Made by a program: the position numbers and the translations under genes
Shown: piece by piece, positions 26,353 through 35,517 of the stretch
How the letters are laid out: every line of letters begins with the position of its first letter
How positions within the stretch are numbered: position 1 is the first letter of the stretch
Notes under the pieces: model-generated
Told to the model about the DNA's origin: nothing
The model's input: only the letters and a program-made list of their open reading frames with translations
The model's database searches: none
Origin: Desulfobotulus alkaliphilus
GTDB taxonomy: Bacteria; Desulfobacterota; Desulfobacteria; Desulfobacterales; ASO4-4
Assembly: GCF_007830435.1 (NCBI RefSeq)
Contig: NZ_VLLC01000009.1
Coordinates: 74,202-138,201 of the forward strand
Reading direction: 5' to 3'
DNA: 64,000 nucleotides

Positions 26353-27423
26353 ATGAAGGTCGGCATTATCGGTCTGCCCCAGAGCGGCAAAAAAACCTTA
26401 TTCACCATTCTTACGGGAACACAGATTACAGAAGGCACCCAGCTCGGCAAGCCCATACCCGGAACAGCGGATATTCTCGACCCCCGCTTTGATAAGCTCG
26501 TTGCCATGTATGAACCCAAAAAAGAGCAGCCTGCACGCATTGATTTTGTTCTTCTGCCTAAAATGGAAAAGGAAACCATTTCCAAAGGCAGTATTTTTCA
26601 GGACATAGCGGATATGGATGCCATCTGCCTTGTGGTAAGGGCCTTTGAGGACGAATCCATTTTCCATGTGGATGGCCATGTGGATGCCGTTCGCGATACG
26701 GAAATGATCTGCTCGGAGCTTCTCATTCACGATCAGATCTTTGTGGAAAAGCGTCTCGAACGTCTGGAGCTCAGTCTCAAAAAAATAAAGGATGAGGATC
26801 AGAAAAAAGAATTTGCCCTGCTCCAGCGCATGCAGGCCCACCTTGAAGAAGAAAAGCCCTTACGTCTCTTTGACATCAGTGATGAGGAAGAAGCCCTGAT
26901 CCGCAGCTATCCCCTGATTACCCGCAAGCAGATGCTGGTGGTTCTCAATACCGGTGAAGATGCCATAGGAGATGGAAAAATCCCTGCCCCCATAGGGGAG
27001 CGAAGCCAGAGGGATCATATGGCTGTGCTTCAGATATGCGCCGGCATGGAAGCGGAAATTGCCCTTCTTGAAGATGCCGAAGAAAAAACAGCTTTTCTTG
27101 AGGATCTGGGTATTGCAGAGCCAGCCCTTGGTCTTTTGACCCGCACGGCCCTTGAGGCCCTTGGGCGCATCAGTTTTTTCACCGTAGGAAAGGATGAGGT
27201 AAGGCAGTGGCTGGTCCGCAGGGATGCCCCTGCACCCAAGGCCGCCGGTGTTATCCATTCCGATCTGGAGCGGGGTTTTATCCGTGCGGAAGTCATCAAA
27301 TACGATGAACTCATGGCACTGGGCAGTGAGGCAGAAGTCAAAAAAGCAGGAAAACTCTCTGTCAACGGCAAGGATTACAGGGTGGAAGACGGGGATATCC
27401 TTAATATCCGGTTTAAGGTTTGA
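26353..27423 (+). CDS. Divergent YchF/OLA1-like P-loop protein with TGS domain
   Basis: 356 residues, close to the usual YchF length of about 363. The P-loop is GLPQSGKKTLF (residues 7-17). The G3 region lacks a clear DxxG (DFVLLPKMEKETISKG) and the G4 position reads LNTGED. The coiled-coil insert is present around 120-165. The C-terminus is a TGS/DUF933 domain ending VNGKDYRVEDGDILNIRF. YchF proteins bind ATP and ribosomes. This one has diverged in the nucleotide-specificity motifs, so activity is uncertain. It lies 27 bases after queF and could be co-transcribed. Confidence 0.8.
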   Translation: MKVGIIGLPQSGKKTLFTILTGTQITEGTQLGKPIPGTADILDPRFDKLVAMYEPKKEQPARIDFVLLPKMEKETISKGSIFQDIADMDAICLVVRAFEDESIFHVDGHVDAVRDTEMICSELLIHDQIFVEKRLERLELSLKKIKDEDQKKEFALLQRMQAHLEEEKPLRLFDISDEEEALIRSYPLITRKQMLVVLNTGEDAIGDGKIPAPIGERSQRDHMAVLQICAGMEAEIALLEDAEEKTAFLEDLGIAEPALGLLTRTALEALGRISFFTVGKDEVRQWLVRRDAPAPKAAGVIHSDLERGFIRAEVIKYDELMALGSEAEVKKAGKLSVNGKDYRVEDGDILNIRFKV

Positions 27424-27636
27424 AAAACGGCATTCTTGAAACAGGGTGGAAGAGCCAATCTGTTTTTTCAGTCATGGGTCTGAAACCAGATACTCACCAT
27501 CCTGATCAAGAGCTCAAAAATGCGAGTATGGGTTGATTTTCAAGATTATTGACCTCAATCAGACTCGCCAATCCTATACCCCCAGGATTCCATTGCGCTG
27601 ACCCATTCATTGAAACCGGGACACTGCCGACGGATT

Positions 27637-28779
27637 TCATATCTCACCCCCTGCCGGGGTTTTCAGCCATATATCCGAAATCTGATACTCATCATCCAGC
27701 CACTTCTGGTACTGCTCACGGGGCAGATTGCGCAGGGATGTTTCCCCCTGCCTGCTTTCAGCAACAATAATGTTTTCCAGTTCAAAGCAATCGACCATAT
27801 AGGGAGACTGGGTCGCCACAAAAATCTGACGAATTTTGGACAGGCGCTTAAGCATATCAGACACCAGAGTAATGGCATGGGGATGCAAGCCCAGTTCCGG
27901 CTCATCGAAAAACATCACATCCGGCAGACGCTCCGGAGGGAGATTAAGCAGAGTCAGAAGACAAAAGAGGCGTAGAGAACCGTCTGATGTAAGATGTGCA
28001 CCGAAAATTTTGTCACTGTAAAGCCCCTGCCAGCGTAGTTCCACCTTGCCAGCCACGGGCTCCAGCACAAAATCCCTGAAAGTAGGCAGGACACGCTGAA
28101 CCTGACGGACAATCAGCCTGTAACGCTTGGGATCATGGCTAAAAAGATCCAGCAGAACGGCCGCAAGATTACCACCATCGGAACGCAGACGAAATGCATC
28201 ACTCACATCCCAGCGAAGGCGGATAGCAGAACTGGCAGAGGTGTCATGGAACTGATAGGTGGCGCACTGGCGCAGGAGACCGCAGATTGTTTTCGCAGTT
28301 TTACCCGACTGAAAGGCCAGGGCCGATTCTTTTCCCACAGCATCCAGCTCTGTCCATACGGCAGAGTTATCAAGAAATTCCGGTATGAAACGGAAAGCTT
28401 CATTCTTGATCATCACCGTATCACCCGCCGACAGATGGGCCAGATCAAATCTATACTCGTTGATTCCTTTTGCTGTAAGCATTCGTATCTCAGCATGGAG
28501 ACGAGGGGTTATGCGGGAGCCCATGAAAAACTGATCGTCTCCACCACCATGACGCAGCACAAACTCCTGCAGATTTTGTGAGCGCAGCATCCAGCTCAGC
28601 ATCTCAAAAAAACGAATCAGGGTAGATTTTCCGGCGCCATTGGCACCGATCAGCACTGTCAGCATTGGCAATTCAAGATGATGAATACGGCGAAGGCACC
28701 GAAAACCTTCTATGCTTACGGACTGAATTCTGGCAGGCTCGTCCTGAAATCTTATGGATCTGTAACCATCTTCCATCAC
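27637..28779 (-). CDS. Stand-alone AAA_21/RecF-like ATPase
   Basis: 380 residues with an ABC/SMC-type ATPase: SVSIEGFRCLRRI leading to Walker A VLIGANGAGKSTL (near residue 45), a Q-loop region, signature-like HLTSDGSLRLFCLLTLLN, Walker B VMFFDEPELGLHP and the H-loop VATQSPYMVD. There is no TOPRIM nuclease domain as in OLD proteins and no adjacent DUF4276 partner gene. Related ATPases occur in phage-defence loci and in maintenance of mobile DNA; the role here is unknown. AAGGAAGG precedes the ATG. Confidence 0.82.
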   Translation of the reverse strand: MMEDGYRSIRFQDEPARIQSVSIEGFRCLRRIHHLELPMLTVLIGANGAGKSTLIRFFEMLSWMLRSQNLQEFVLRHGGGDDQFFMGSRITPRLHAEIRMLTAKGINEYRFDLAHLSAGDTVMIKNEAFRFIPEFLDNSAVWTELDAVGKESALAFQSGKTAKTICGLLRQCATYQFHDTSASSAIRLRWDVSDAFRLRSDGGNLAAVLLDLFSHDPKRYRLIVRQVQRVLPTFRDFVLEPVAGKVELRWQGLYSDKIFGAHLTSDGSLRLFCLLTLLNLPPERLPDVMFFDEPELGLHPHAITLVSDMLKRLSKIRQIFVATQSPYMVDCFELENIIVAESRQGETSLRNLPREQYQKWLDDEYQISDIWLKTPAGGEI

Positions 28780-28938
28780 ACATCCTTCCTTAAAAACACA
28801 GCATAAAGACTTAATTTTATTATTGATATCAAGGACAGAAGCCTTGCAAATACTCCCTGCTTAAAATGAAGATTCTTAGCTCATTTCAATAAGCATCACA
28901 AGGCAGAATAAAATCAAATCTTCCAACTTCATATCTGA

Positions 28939-29814
28939 TCAATTCAGATGGAACAGATTTTTAAAGTCATCTTTTTTTAAAATACCATTCAGCCACTCCG
29001 CCATGTCCGGTGAATCATAAAAGGGCTGCTCCCTGAACCGGGCGAGAAACGGATCATAGTAGCTTTTTTCAAAACGCATGATGCGCTCCCCCATGACCGC
29101 CCTCACCCGTACAGCCTCCGGCCTGTGAAAGCGCAGATGATTCGCATCCAGCATCCCCATATCCGCAAAAGGCCTCACCTTGTGGGTACAGCGACAGGGA
29201 TTGGAGGCATCCACATGGCCACAGATACCCTGCATGTAATGGCCCACCCTCTGCCGGGCCCTGGATAGTTTTTTACGGAAAGCCTCGGGGGAAATGTCCA
29301 TCAGCTCAGCACCCAGCCTGTCCCTCACCCCGAAGACACCACCAAGGAGAAAGGCCATCCTTTCCGGTCGCCTGAGACAGAGTATCATCCCCATCATGCA
29401 TCCGGTTTTTACTTCCTCCGCCAGCAGGGCCGTTTCCGGATGGGAATGGGTTCTGTCATCGGGCATTTTTTCAATGAGTGCCACATAGGTATCAAAATCA
29501 TGGATGCGCACTTCAAATTTCTTTTTTTTCATGTTCAGCACATGGTTTACCACAATGCGGTAAAGCCAGGTACGGAAGGCTGCCTTTGACGGGTCGTATC
29601 CGCCAAGGTGGGTAAGCATCCGGATAAGGATCTCTTGGGTGATATCCTTTGCATCCTCATGATCCATCACCATTTTAAAAGCAATATTGTAAATCCATGC
29701 CTGATGGCGAAGGACAAGTTTTTCAAGGGCATCTGCATTCCCTTCCAGACAGGCCTGAACCAGCAGCAGATCCGGTGCCCCGCCCCCCTTTTCCTCTTTG
29801 AACGGATTTTTCAT
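28939..29814 (-). CDS. ECF-like RNA polymerase sigma factor with C-terminal extension
   Basis: 291 residues from MKNPFKEEKGGG, with AGAGGAG upstream. Region 2 is clear: LEKLVLRHQAWIYNIAFKMV, then DHEDAKDITQEIL and FRTWLYRIVVNHVL. Region 4 is weaker (LMDISPEAFRKKLSRARQRV). About 100 residues follow, including a Cys motif CGHVDASNPCRC that could bind metal, as in some ECF groups. It is divergent from the selenoprotein gene at 30008, which suggests it might control that gene (inference). No anti-sigma gene is adjacent. Confidence 0.8.
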   Translation of the reverse strand: MKNPFKEEKGGGAPDLLLVQACLEGNADALEKLVLRHQAWIYNIAFKMVMDHEDAKDITQEILIRMLTHLGGYDPSKAAFRTWLYRIVVNHVLNMKKKKFEVRIHDFDTYVALIEKMPDDRTHSHPETALLAEEVKTGCMMGMILCLRRPERMAFLLGGVFGVRDRLGAELMDISPEAFRKKLSRARQRVGHYMQGICGHVDASNPCRCTHKVRPFADMGMLDANHLRFHRPEAVRVRAVMGERIMRFEKSYYDPFLARFREQPFYDSPDMAEWLNGILKKDDFKNLFHLN

Positions 29815-30007
29815 TATTTTCAAGATTCTCCTCTTTTCATGATAAAGCCAAACAGATCTTCTGACTTCTGATACAGCATAAACTCCCCTTGTGTGACGCA
29901 AATCATTTTTTTTGTCACAGACCCTTTTCCCGGATGTATCAGGCAAAAGGAAAGCAGAAGATGAATTCTTATTACCCCCTGAAAAAGGAAACAAAGGAAA
30001 AGACGCA

Positions 30008-30637
30008 ATGGTAAACAAAATTTTATGGATTTCAGGTATCGTGCTTATGGTACTGACAGGATGCAGCAGTCAGAACCACAGCCAAATGAAGGAGAAAGAC
30101 ATGCAAAAAAATGCAGTCCCTGATGTTTCAGAAATTTCTGTCCTTGATCTGGACAGCCATTCTGTAGCACTGAATTCTTTATGGGAAGACCGGAGGATCG
30201 TTCTGGTATTCCTCCGCCACTATGGCTGACTCTTTGCCCGGCAGCAGGTGGCTGCCCTGATGGATATAAAAAAAGAGCTGGATGCAATGGAAGTGGCACT
30301 GGTCGGCATCGGCAGCGGAACTCCCGAGGATGCCCGCTACTTCATTGAAAAATTTTCATATGAAGGAGAAATGTATCTGAATCAGGAACTGGATGCATAC
30401 AGGGCCTTTGATCTGAAACGGGGCTTCTGGAGGACACTGGGGCCTTCTCCTCTGGCACGCGGATTCAGGGCCATGAAACAGGGATTCCGGCAGGGTCGCA
30501 GTGCCGGAGATCTCTGGCAACAGGGAGGTATTTTTGTCATCGGTCCCGGAGACAGGCTTCTGTTTGAGCATATCAACGGCATGGCCGGAGATCAGGCAGA
30601 TCTCAAGGATGTTCTTCGGACAGCAGCCCTGCCATAA
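30008..30637 (+). CDS. Predicted selenocysteine-containing peroxiredoxin-like lipoprotein
   Basis: The frame reads through an in-frame TGA at 30227-30229 (residue 74) and gives 209 residues. It begins with a lipoprotein signal, MVNKILWISGIVLMVLTGCS, with lipobox LTGC and AAGGAAA upstream. The sequence around the TGA is VFLRHYG-U-LFARQQVAAL, which matches the FLRHFG-C-PFCREQ active site of AhpC/TSA_2 (PRXL2-type) thioredoxin-fold proteins, so UGA replaces the peroxidatic Cys. The second Cys of CxxC is Ala here. Further family marks are LVGIGSGTPEDARYF and GGIFVIGPGD. A SECIS-like hairpin follows the TGA at the right distance. Likely a periplasmic, membrane-anchored thiol/selenol peroxidase. 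Confidence 0.85.
30227..30256 (+). promoter_or_regulatory. Selenocysteine UGA codon plus bacterial SECIS-like hairpin
   Basis: TGA is at 30227-30229. After 10 bases, GGCAGC (30240-30245) pairs perfectly with GCTGCC (30251-30256) around the loop AGGTG. The loop starts 16 bases after the UGA; in E. coli fdhF an AGGUCU loop sits 17 bases after it. SelB recognises the loop guanine and bulged U of such elements. The stem lies within the coding sequence, as usual in bacteria. Confidence 0.8.
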
Positions 30638-30746
30638 AAACAGCACCAAGGTCAGGGAAGGTTCAGAAAATCTTGCAGGGCTGGCATCTGATCTTCAAAG
30701 TCTTGTGGGTAAATTCAAAATCTGATTCCTGTTTTCTCCAAACAGC

Positions 30747-30771
30747 AAAAGGGTGCCGCTGGCACCCTTTT
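30747..30771. terminator. Bidirectional rho-independent terminator
   Basis: AAAAGGGTGCC, loop GCT, GGCACCCTTTT: a 7-bp GC-rich stem extended by A/T pairs, giving a T-run on both strands. It lies between the 3' ends of the selenoprotein gene (plus) and the TetR gene (minus), as expected for a shared terminator. Confidence 0.85.
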
Positions 30772-30807
30772 GCAGATCAAAAATTTTATTCTAACAAAAA
30801 GTAAACC

Positions 30808-31461
30808 TTATTCGGCTTTTTTACTTCTGATTTCAGCAAGATCCTTTTCAAAAATATCCTCATCCAGACTGTTGCCCTCCCGCATAATAAGAAGAGCCAG
30901 TTTATGCATATATCGGCGTCTCTCATCAAAATTTCTTCCGGGATAATTTCTGAAGGTCATGACAACACCGGCAAGGGATGCAAAAAAAGCATGGGAGAAA
31001 AAGCGAATGTTTTCAGCTCCCCCGGCCCTCTTGACCATTTCATCGAACATCTTGAGGAAATAACGCTGTACAGCATTGAATTTTTTCAAAGCACGCGTGT
31101 TCACCTCACCCCGGATCATAAAGTGGCACATCATCTGAAAGGTTGCTTCATTGTCGATGAGGTAATCCACAACGGCCACGGCCAGATCTTCAATGGTGCC
31201 GCCATTGGTCAGTCGCTGTTCCAAAAGCCCTTCAATGGAATTGATATCCTGTATGAGAGCCTCTACAAAAAGGTCATCCCGGCTTGGAAAATAACGATAT
31301 ATGGAGGCCGCAGAAACACCTGCTTCCGCAGCAATATCCCTCATTCCGATATCATGAAAGGATTTTTCCTCAAAGAGCTTCATCGCAGCATTGATAATCA
31401 GGCTTTTGCGAACTTCACGCTCATCTTCCCTCAGCTTCATGAATGTGGATCGATCCGACAT
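30808..31461 (-). CDS. TetR/AcrR-family transcriptional regulator
   Basis: 217 residues from MSDRSTFMKLRED, start chosen from GAGGAGG located 7-13 bases upstream. The TetR helix-turn-helix is IINAAMKLFEEKSFHDIGMR followed by DIAAEAGVSAASIYRYFPSR. The C-terminal ligand domain is all helical with no recognised specificity. Its likely target is itself or the upstream NifU-like gene. No efflux genes are adjacent. Confidence 0.9.
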   Translation of the reverse strand: MSDRSTFMKLREDEREVRKSLIINAAMKLFEEKSFHDIGMRDIAAEAGVSAASIYRYFPSRDDLFVEALIQDINSIEGLLEQRLTNGGTIEDLAVAVVDYLIDNEATFQMMCHFMIRGEVNTRALKKFNAVQRYFLKMFDEMVKRAGGAENIRFFSHAFFASLAGVVMTFRNYPGRNFDERRRYMHKLALLIMREGNSLDEDIFEKDLAEIRSKKAE

Positions 31462-31575
31462 TCCCTCTAACCTCCTCATAATCTGCGTTCTGCTGCATGG
31501 AACTTTTTATGCTTCGCTTACAGCAGCGTGTCTGATGCAATTAAAGCAGACCCCATCCTTTTTAAAACAGGATGT

Positions 31576-31986
31576 TCAGTCTTCTTTTTCTTTTTCCGGA
31601 TGTTTCTTCTGAATATCCGCAAGAGCCATATAAAAAGCACCCACAGCAAGCTCTGCGCAATGCAGTTCATGCTCTGGAAGTGTACCAAGGTAAGTGACAA
31701 CGGTTTCAGGAAGAATCTGCCATGCCGTATCCAGAGATTTCCCTTCCGTCATTCTGGAAATTGTTGCTGCACAGGCATTGGTATTGATGCAGCCATCGAT
31801 CTGATAGGAAACAAACTGAAGACGGTCTTCTTCCAGAGTAAGAAAGAATTCTATGGTATCTCCGCAATCCCCTGTTTTTTTCCCGTATCCATCGGGATGG
31901 GAAATTCGCTCCTGCCTTTCATTGTTAAATGCCATTTCAAGGTATTGCTCAGAATGTGACTGCCAGAAATTCTTATCTTCTTCCAC
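31576..31986 (-). CDS. NifU/IscU-like iron-sulfur scaffold-fold protein
   Basis: 136 residues with the IscU/NifU_N layout and three Cys regions: YGKKTGDCGDTIEFFL, DGCINTNACAATISRM, and EHELHCAELAVGAFYMALAD. These match the Cys-Cys-Cys pattern used to bind nascent clusters. The N-terminus EEDKNFWQSHSEQYLEMAF resembles the family start HSDHFLEMAY found in anaerobe homologues. It may act as a scaffold or as a related maturation protein; no nifS/iscS lies nearby. It is upstream of, and on the same strand as, the TetR gene. Confidence 0.82.
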   Translation of the reverse strand: MEEDKNFWQSHSEQYLEMAFNNERQERISHPDGYGKKTGDCGDTIEFFLTLEEDRLQFVSYQIDGCINTNACAATISRMTEGKSLDTAWQILPETVVTYLGTLPEHELHCAELAVGAFYMALADIQKKHPEKEKED

Positions 31987-32302
31987 CCCGAAACCTCCAA
32001 GCTTTATGAATATACAGGAATGAAAATTTTCTTTCCAGTGTTTTTACAAAACCATGTTCGTTTTTATAAAAAAACTTTTTCTTCCAGAGTTTGTAAGCCT
32101 CTCCACGATACTTAACAGAGAATTGGCCCCAGTCAAACGCAAAATCTCAAAATCATATTTTTGATGCCTTACGGGAATGAATCCCCCCGGCAATGCAAGC
32201 CTCACCCGATCCCCGCTTCAAGAGCCTCAGCCAGCAAGCAGAGGGAGAAGGGGACAAAAGGTATCTGCATGTGAAAAACCAGCCTTAAAGTCCATATGCC
32301 TT
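31987..32302. other. Intergenic region, nothing recognised
   Basis: A/T-rich near 32030-32090, otherwise ordinary. It holds the leader of the NifU-like gene; no repeat copy or clear terminator was seen. Confidence 0.4.
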
Positions 32303-34441
32303 TTACTGTCCGGAAAACGCTGCTGTGCATGAAGGGCTGATCCACTTTTCCAGCGCCGCCACCAGAATATCGGGCATAACCGGCTTGGCCAGATAATCAT
32401 CCATTCCAGATTCCAGACAATTTTTCCGGTCTTCCACCGCAGCATTGGCGGTAAGGGCAATCACAGGCACATGCATGTTAAGAATACCCGCCTCCCCGGA
32501 ACGCAAAGCACGGGTTGCCTCCAATCCATCCATAACGGGCATGCGCATATCCATCAATACCGCATCATAGGCCTTTTCCCGAAGCTGCTCCAGCCCCTGG
32601 CGGCCATCTTCCGCAAGATCCACAATAAAGCCTTTGCGCTCAAGGATTTTCATTACAACAATGCGATTGACGGCCTGATCTTCAACCACAAGAATGCGGG
32701 GCTTTCCTGATTCTCTGAAAGCATCCTGACTTCCGGAAGCAAACTCTGACAATATATTCTTAGACATTTCCATAAACGCGGCCCGCAGCAGAGGACGCTG
32801 CCATACCCATGGCCCTTCTCCGCCTCCGTCAACATGGATGCAGGGAACACCACATAATGTTTTCTGGGGAGAATCCGCAATCCAGAATGCCACAGGCAGA
32901 CTCAGATCCCTGGAATCAGACACAACCCTTCCACCTGCAAGGGTCACCCAGTCTGCCACAAGGGCCGCCTCTTCCGGGTCATTCAGAGAGATACCAATTC
33001 CTTTTCCATCCAGCACTGCCTTCTCGTCCGAAAGAAAATCTTCCGCCAGTGCCGCCACAGGAAAAGGGATTTCAATGGTAAAAGAACTGCCGCCACCGGG
33101 ACGGTCCTCCACATGGATGCGGCCTTTCATCTGCATGACCAGTTTTCCACAGATGGCAAGCCCAAGCCCCGTGCCACCGTGTTTTCTGGTACTGGCACTG
33201 TCAGCCTGAAAAAAAGGCTTAAAAATCATTTGCTTCTGGCAATCCGGTATGCCCTGTCCCCTGTCTTCTATTGTCACCTTCAGGGTAAAAATATCCGGGG
33301 AAGACTGAAAACCATCGGCCCGGACACGAACCTCTCCAGCTTCCGTAAATTTAACGGCATTGCCTAAAAGGATTTTAAGAACCTGACAGATACGGTCGCC
33401 ATCTCCCAGCAGGCGGGCAGGGAGATGCCTTACCGGAAAAAACTTCAGATGTATATTTTTTTTACGGGCAGTGGGAATAAAATCATTCAGTACGGATACA
33501 CAAAGACCTTCCGGATCAAAGGGACGGGCATCCATGCGGACCCCGCCGGATTCAAGAATGGTGTAATCCAGAAGGTCATCAATCATCCCCAGAAGGTGGT
33601 CTCCGCTGTTACGGATAATTTCCAGCATTTCTTTCTGCTCCCGGCCAAGGCCGGTATCCTTAAGCAGCTCGGTCATGCCAAGGATGCCATTCATGGGTGT
33701 ACGGATTTCATGGCTCATGTTGGCCAGAAAAACACTTTTTGCCCGGCTGGCCTCTTCCGCACGGCAGGCCAGCTCCCGGGTGGCTTCCATGGTTTCCTTC
33801 AGCTCTGCGTTAATTTTTTCCAGCTCCTTTGTCCGGCTGGCAACCCTGGCTTCCAGCTCCTCGTTGCTTTTTTCCAGCCTGCGGTGAATCTCCATGTTTT
33901 CCTGCAGGGCCGCCTGCAGTTTCCGGTTCAGTTCCTGCAGGGCATGGCAATCCCTGTAAGCCCTTAGGGCCATTACCACAGAACTTATAAAACGCTGGGA
34001 AGTCAGCTCGCTTTTGGACTGATAATCATTGATACCATAATCGGAAACCACCACAGACTCAGGAGCCATTCCCGGCTGCCCGGTCCTCAGAAGGATTTGC
34101 AGGCAGGTATTTTTCCTCTGATTACGAATGACAGATACCAGATCCAGCCCGGCGGTTTCGCTCTCCATGACCACATCCAGCACCAGAACCGCCACATCTC
34201 CATGGCTGTCGAGGAGTTCCAGGGCCTGCCCCGAAGAAGAAGCCTCAAGAATCTGCAGACGCCTTCCCCCATAGACCTGCCCCCCCAATACCATCCGTGT
34301 CAGCCGGTGTACCTCAGGGTCATCATCTGCAACCAGTATTTTCCATGGGGGCTGCTGCCTTCTTTTTTCAGAATCTGACCCATGATCCGGGCATTCCGGT
34401 TGAAAAAAGTCCATTTTATCTCCGGAAGTATTCTCACTCAT
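32303..34441 (-). CDS. REC-HisKA-HATPase-REC hybrid sensor kinase
   Basis: 712 residues without membrane segments. An N-terminal receiver ([18 protein letters not shown], acceptor Asp in [11 protein letters not shown], then [12 protein letters not shown]) is of the type fused to DUF3369 and is closely similar to the receiver at 47309. A coiled coil (about 165-235) leads to HisKA with [15 protein letters not shown], a HATPase with N box and [12 protein letters not shown], and a C-terminal receiver with [12 protein letters not shown] and [10 protein letters not shown]. It is a soluble hybrid kinase taking input from another kinase. AAGGAG precedes the start. It is last in the recD-pncC-ABC run. 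Confidence 0.93.
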   Translation of the reverse strand: MSENTSGDKMDFFQPECPDHGSDSEKRRQQPPWKILVADDDPEVHRLTRMVLGGQVYGGRRLQILEASSSGQALELLDSHGDVAVLVLDVVMESETAGLDLVSVIRNQRKNTCLQILLRTGQPGMAPESVVVSDYGINDYQSKSELTSQRFISSVVMALRAYRDCHALQELNRKLQAALQENMEIHRRLEKSNEELEARVASRTKELEKINAELKETMEATRELACRAEEASRAKSVFLANMSHEIRTPMNGILGMTELLKDTGLGREQKEMLEIIRNSGDHLLGMIDDLLDYTILESGGVRMDARPFDPEGLCVSVLNDFIPTARKKNIHLKFFPVRHLPARLLGDGDRICQVLKILLGNAVKFTEAGEVRVRADGFQSSPDIFTLKVTIEDRGQGIPDCQKQMIFKPFFQADSASTRKHGGTGLGLAICGKLVMQMKGRIHVEDRPGGGSSFTIEIPFPVAALAEDFLSDEKAVLDGKGIGISLNDPEEAALVADWVTLAGGRVVSDSRDLSLPVAFWIADSPQKTLCGVPCIHVDGGGEGPWVWQRPLLRAAFMEMSKNILSEFASGSQDAFRESGKPRILVVEDQAVNRIVVMKILERKGFIVDLAEDGRQGLEQLREKAYDAVLMDMRMPVMDGLEATRALRSGEAGILNMHVPVIALTANAAVEDRKNCLESGMDDYLAKPVMPDILVAALEKWISPSCTAAFSGQ

Positions 34442-34476
34442 GGCAAAGCTCCTTTATTATGCAACCACGGGGAAGA

Positions 34477-35508
34477 TCAGTTACCCCTGTGCCAGCGGAA
34501 CAAGGCAGAACCGGTCATCATTAGAATAAAAGACATCAGCAGCAGGGCCAGCATATGGGGATACACTTCCGGAAAACCGGCACCTTCATTCATGATTTTA
34601 CGGGCTCCGGTGATCAGATGGGTCATGGGCAGAAATTCAGAAAGCTGTTTGACCCAGCCTTCGGCACCTTCAAGGGAAAACCAGACCTCGGAAAGGAACA
34701 TCATGGGCCAGGCCATGAGGTTCAGGACCCCTTCTGCAAACTCTTCGCTTTCCGTGCGGGAGGCCACAATCACCGCAAGGCTGACCATGGCAAAGCCGCC
34801 TAAGGCAAAAATCAGAAAAAGGGCCGGAAGGGAGCCCCGGATCTGAAAACCGTAAAGTAAATGACATATACCAAGGACAATGGCCGCATTGACAAGGATC
34901 AGAAAAAGCCTTGAAATCACCTGGGCCGTAAGAAATTCCCAGGGCCGCAGAGGCGTGACACTCATGCGCTTTAGAACACCCGTTTTTCGATATCTCACAA
35001 TAACATAGCCGACCCCAAAAAGGGAACCAAACATGACATTCATGCCTAAAATTCCGGGAAACAGCCATTCCACATAGGCAAGGCTTTCCCCCGTAACCGT
35101 GCTCCTTGAAAAACCCTGTGCATGGAGGTGGTCCGCTGCTATGAGAAAGCGTTCCGCCGCATAGCCGCCGGGAGAGCCTTCCGCAACCCAGTATCGGCCA
35201 TCACCGGGATGCACCAGAAGATCAATCCTCTGTCTTTCCAGAGAAGAAAGGCCCTCCTCCAGTGTTTCAAAATAAATCAGATCCAGATGACGGCTTTCCC
35301 TGAACCTGTCAAGGCTGCCTTGAATTTCAAGCAGGGCAGGACTTTCAACCATTCCTACCTTGGCAAAATTCTTCCCGTCTTCTGAAAAAAGAAAACTGAA
35401 GCCCAGAATAATCAGAAGGGGAAAAAGAAAATTCCAGCCAAGCCCGGTTTTATCCCTGTAAAATTCACGGATTCTCGCCCTTGCTATGATAAAAATACGT
35501 CGGATCAT
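34477..35508 (-). CDS. ABC-2 type transporter permease
   Basis: 343 residues. TM1 is near the N-terminus (LGWNFLFPLLIILGFSFLFS). An extracytoplasmic domain of about 130 residues follows, then five TM segments including PGILGMNVMFGSLFGVGYVI and a C-terminal LALLLMSFILMMTGSALF. This is the ABC2_membrane layout of drug, polysaccharide or antibiotic exporters such as YhhJ/DrrB. It pairs with the ATPase that ends 9 bases upstream. AAGGAAAG precedes the ATG. Substrate unknown. Confidence 0.9.
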   Translation of the reverse strand: MIRRIFIIARARIREFYRDKTGLGWNFLFPLLIILGFSFLFSEDGKNFAKVGMVESPALLEIQGSLDRFRESRHLDLIYFETLEEGLSSLERQRIDLLVHPGDGRYWVAEGSPGGYAAERFLIAADHLHAQGFSRSTVTGESLAYVEWLFPGILGMNVMFGSLFGVGYVIVRYRKTGVLKRMSVTPLRPWEFLTAQVISRLFLILVNAAIVLGICHLLYGFQIRGSLPALFLIFALGGFAMVSLAVIVASRTESEEFAEGVLNLMAWPMMFLSEVWFSLEGAEGWVKQLSEFLPMTHLITGARKIMNEGAGFPEVYPHMLALLLMSFILMMTGSALFRWHRGN

Positions 35509-35517
35509 CGTCTTTCC

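Noticed and set aside
30227..30247. Reading the TGA at 30227 as a nonsense mutation that splits a peroxiredoxin pseudogene
   Set aside because: The frame stays open on both sides without a shift, the codon is precisely the catalytic Cys position, and a SECIS-like hairpin follows at the expected distance. Selenocysteine explains all three better than decay.
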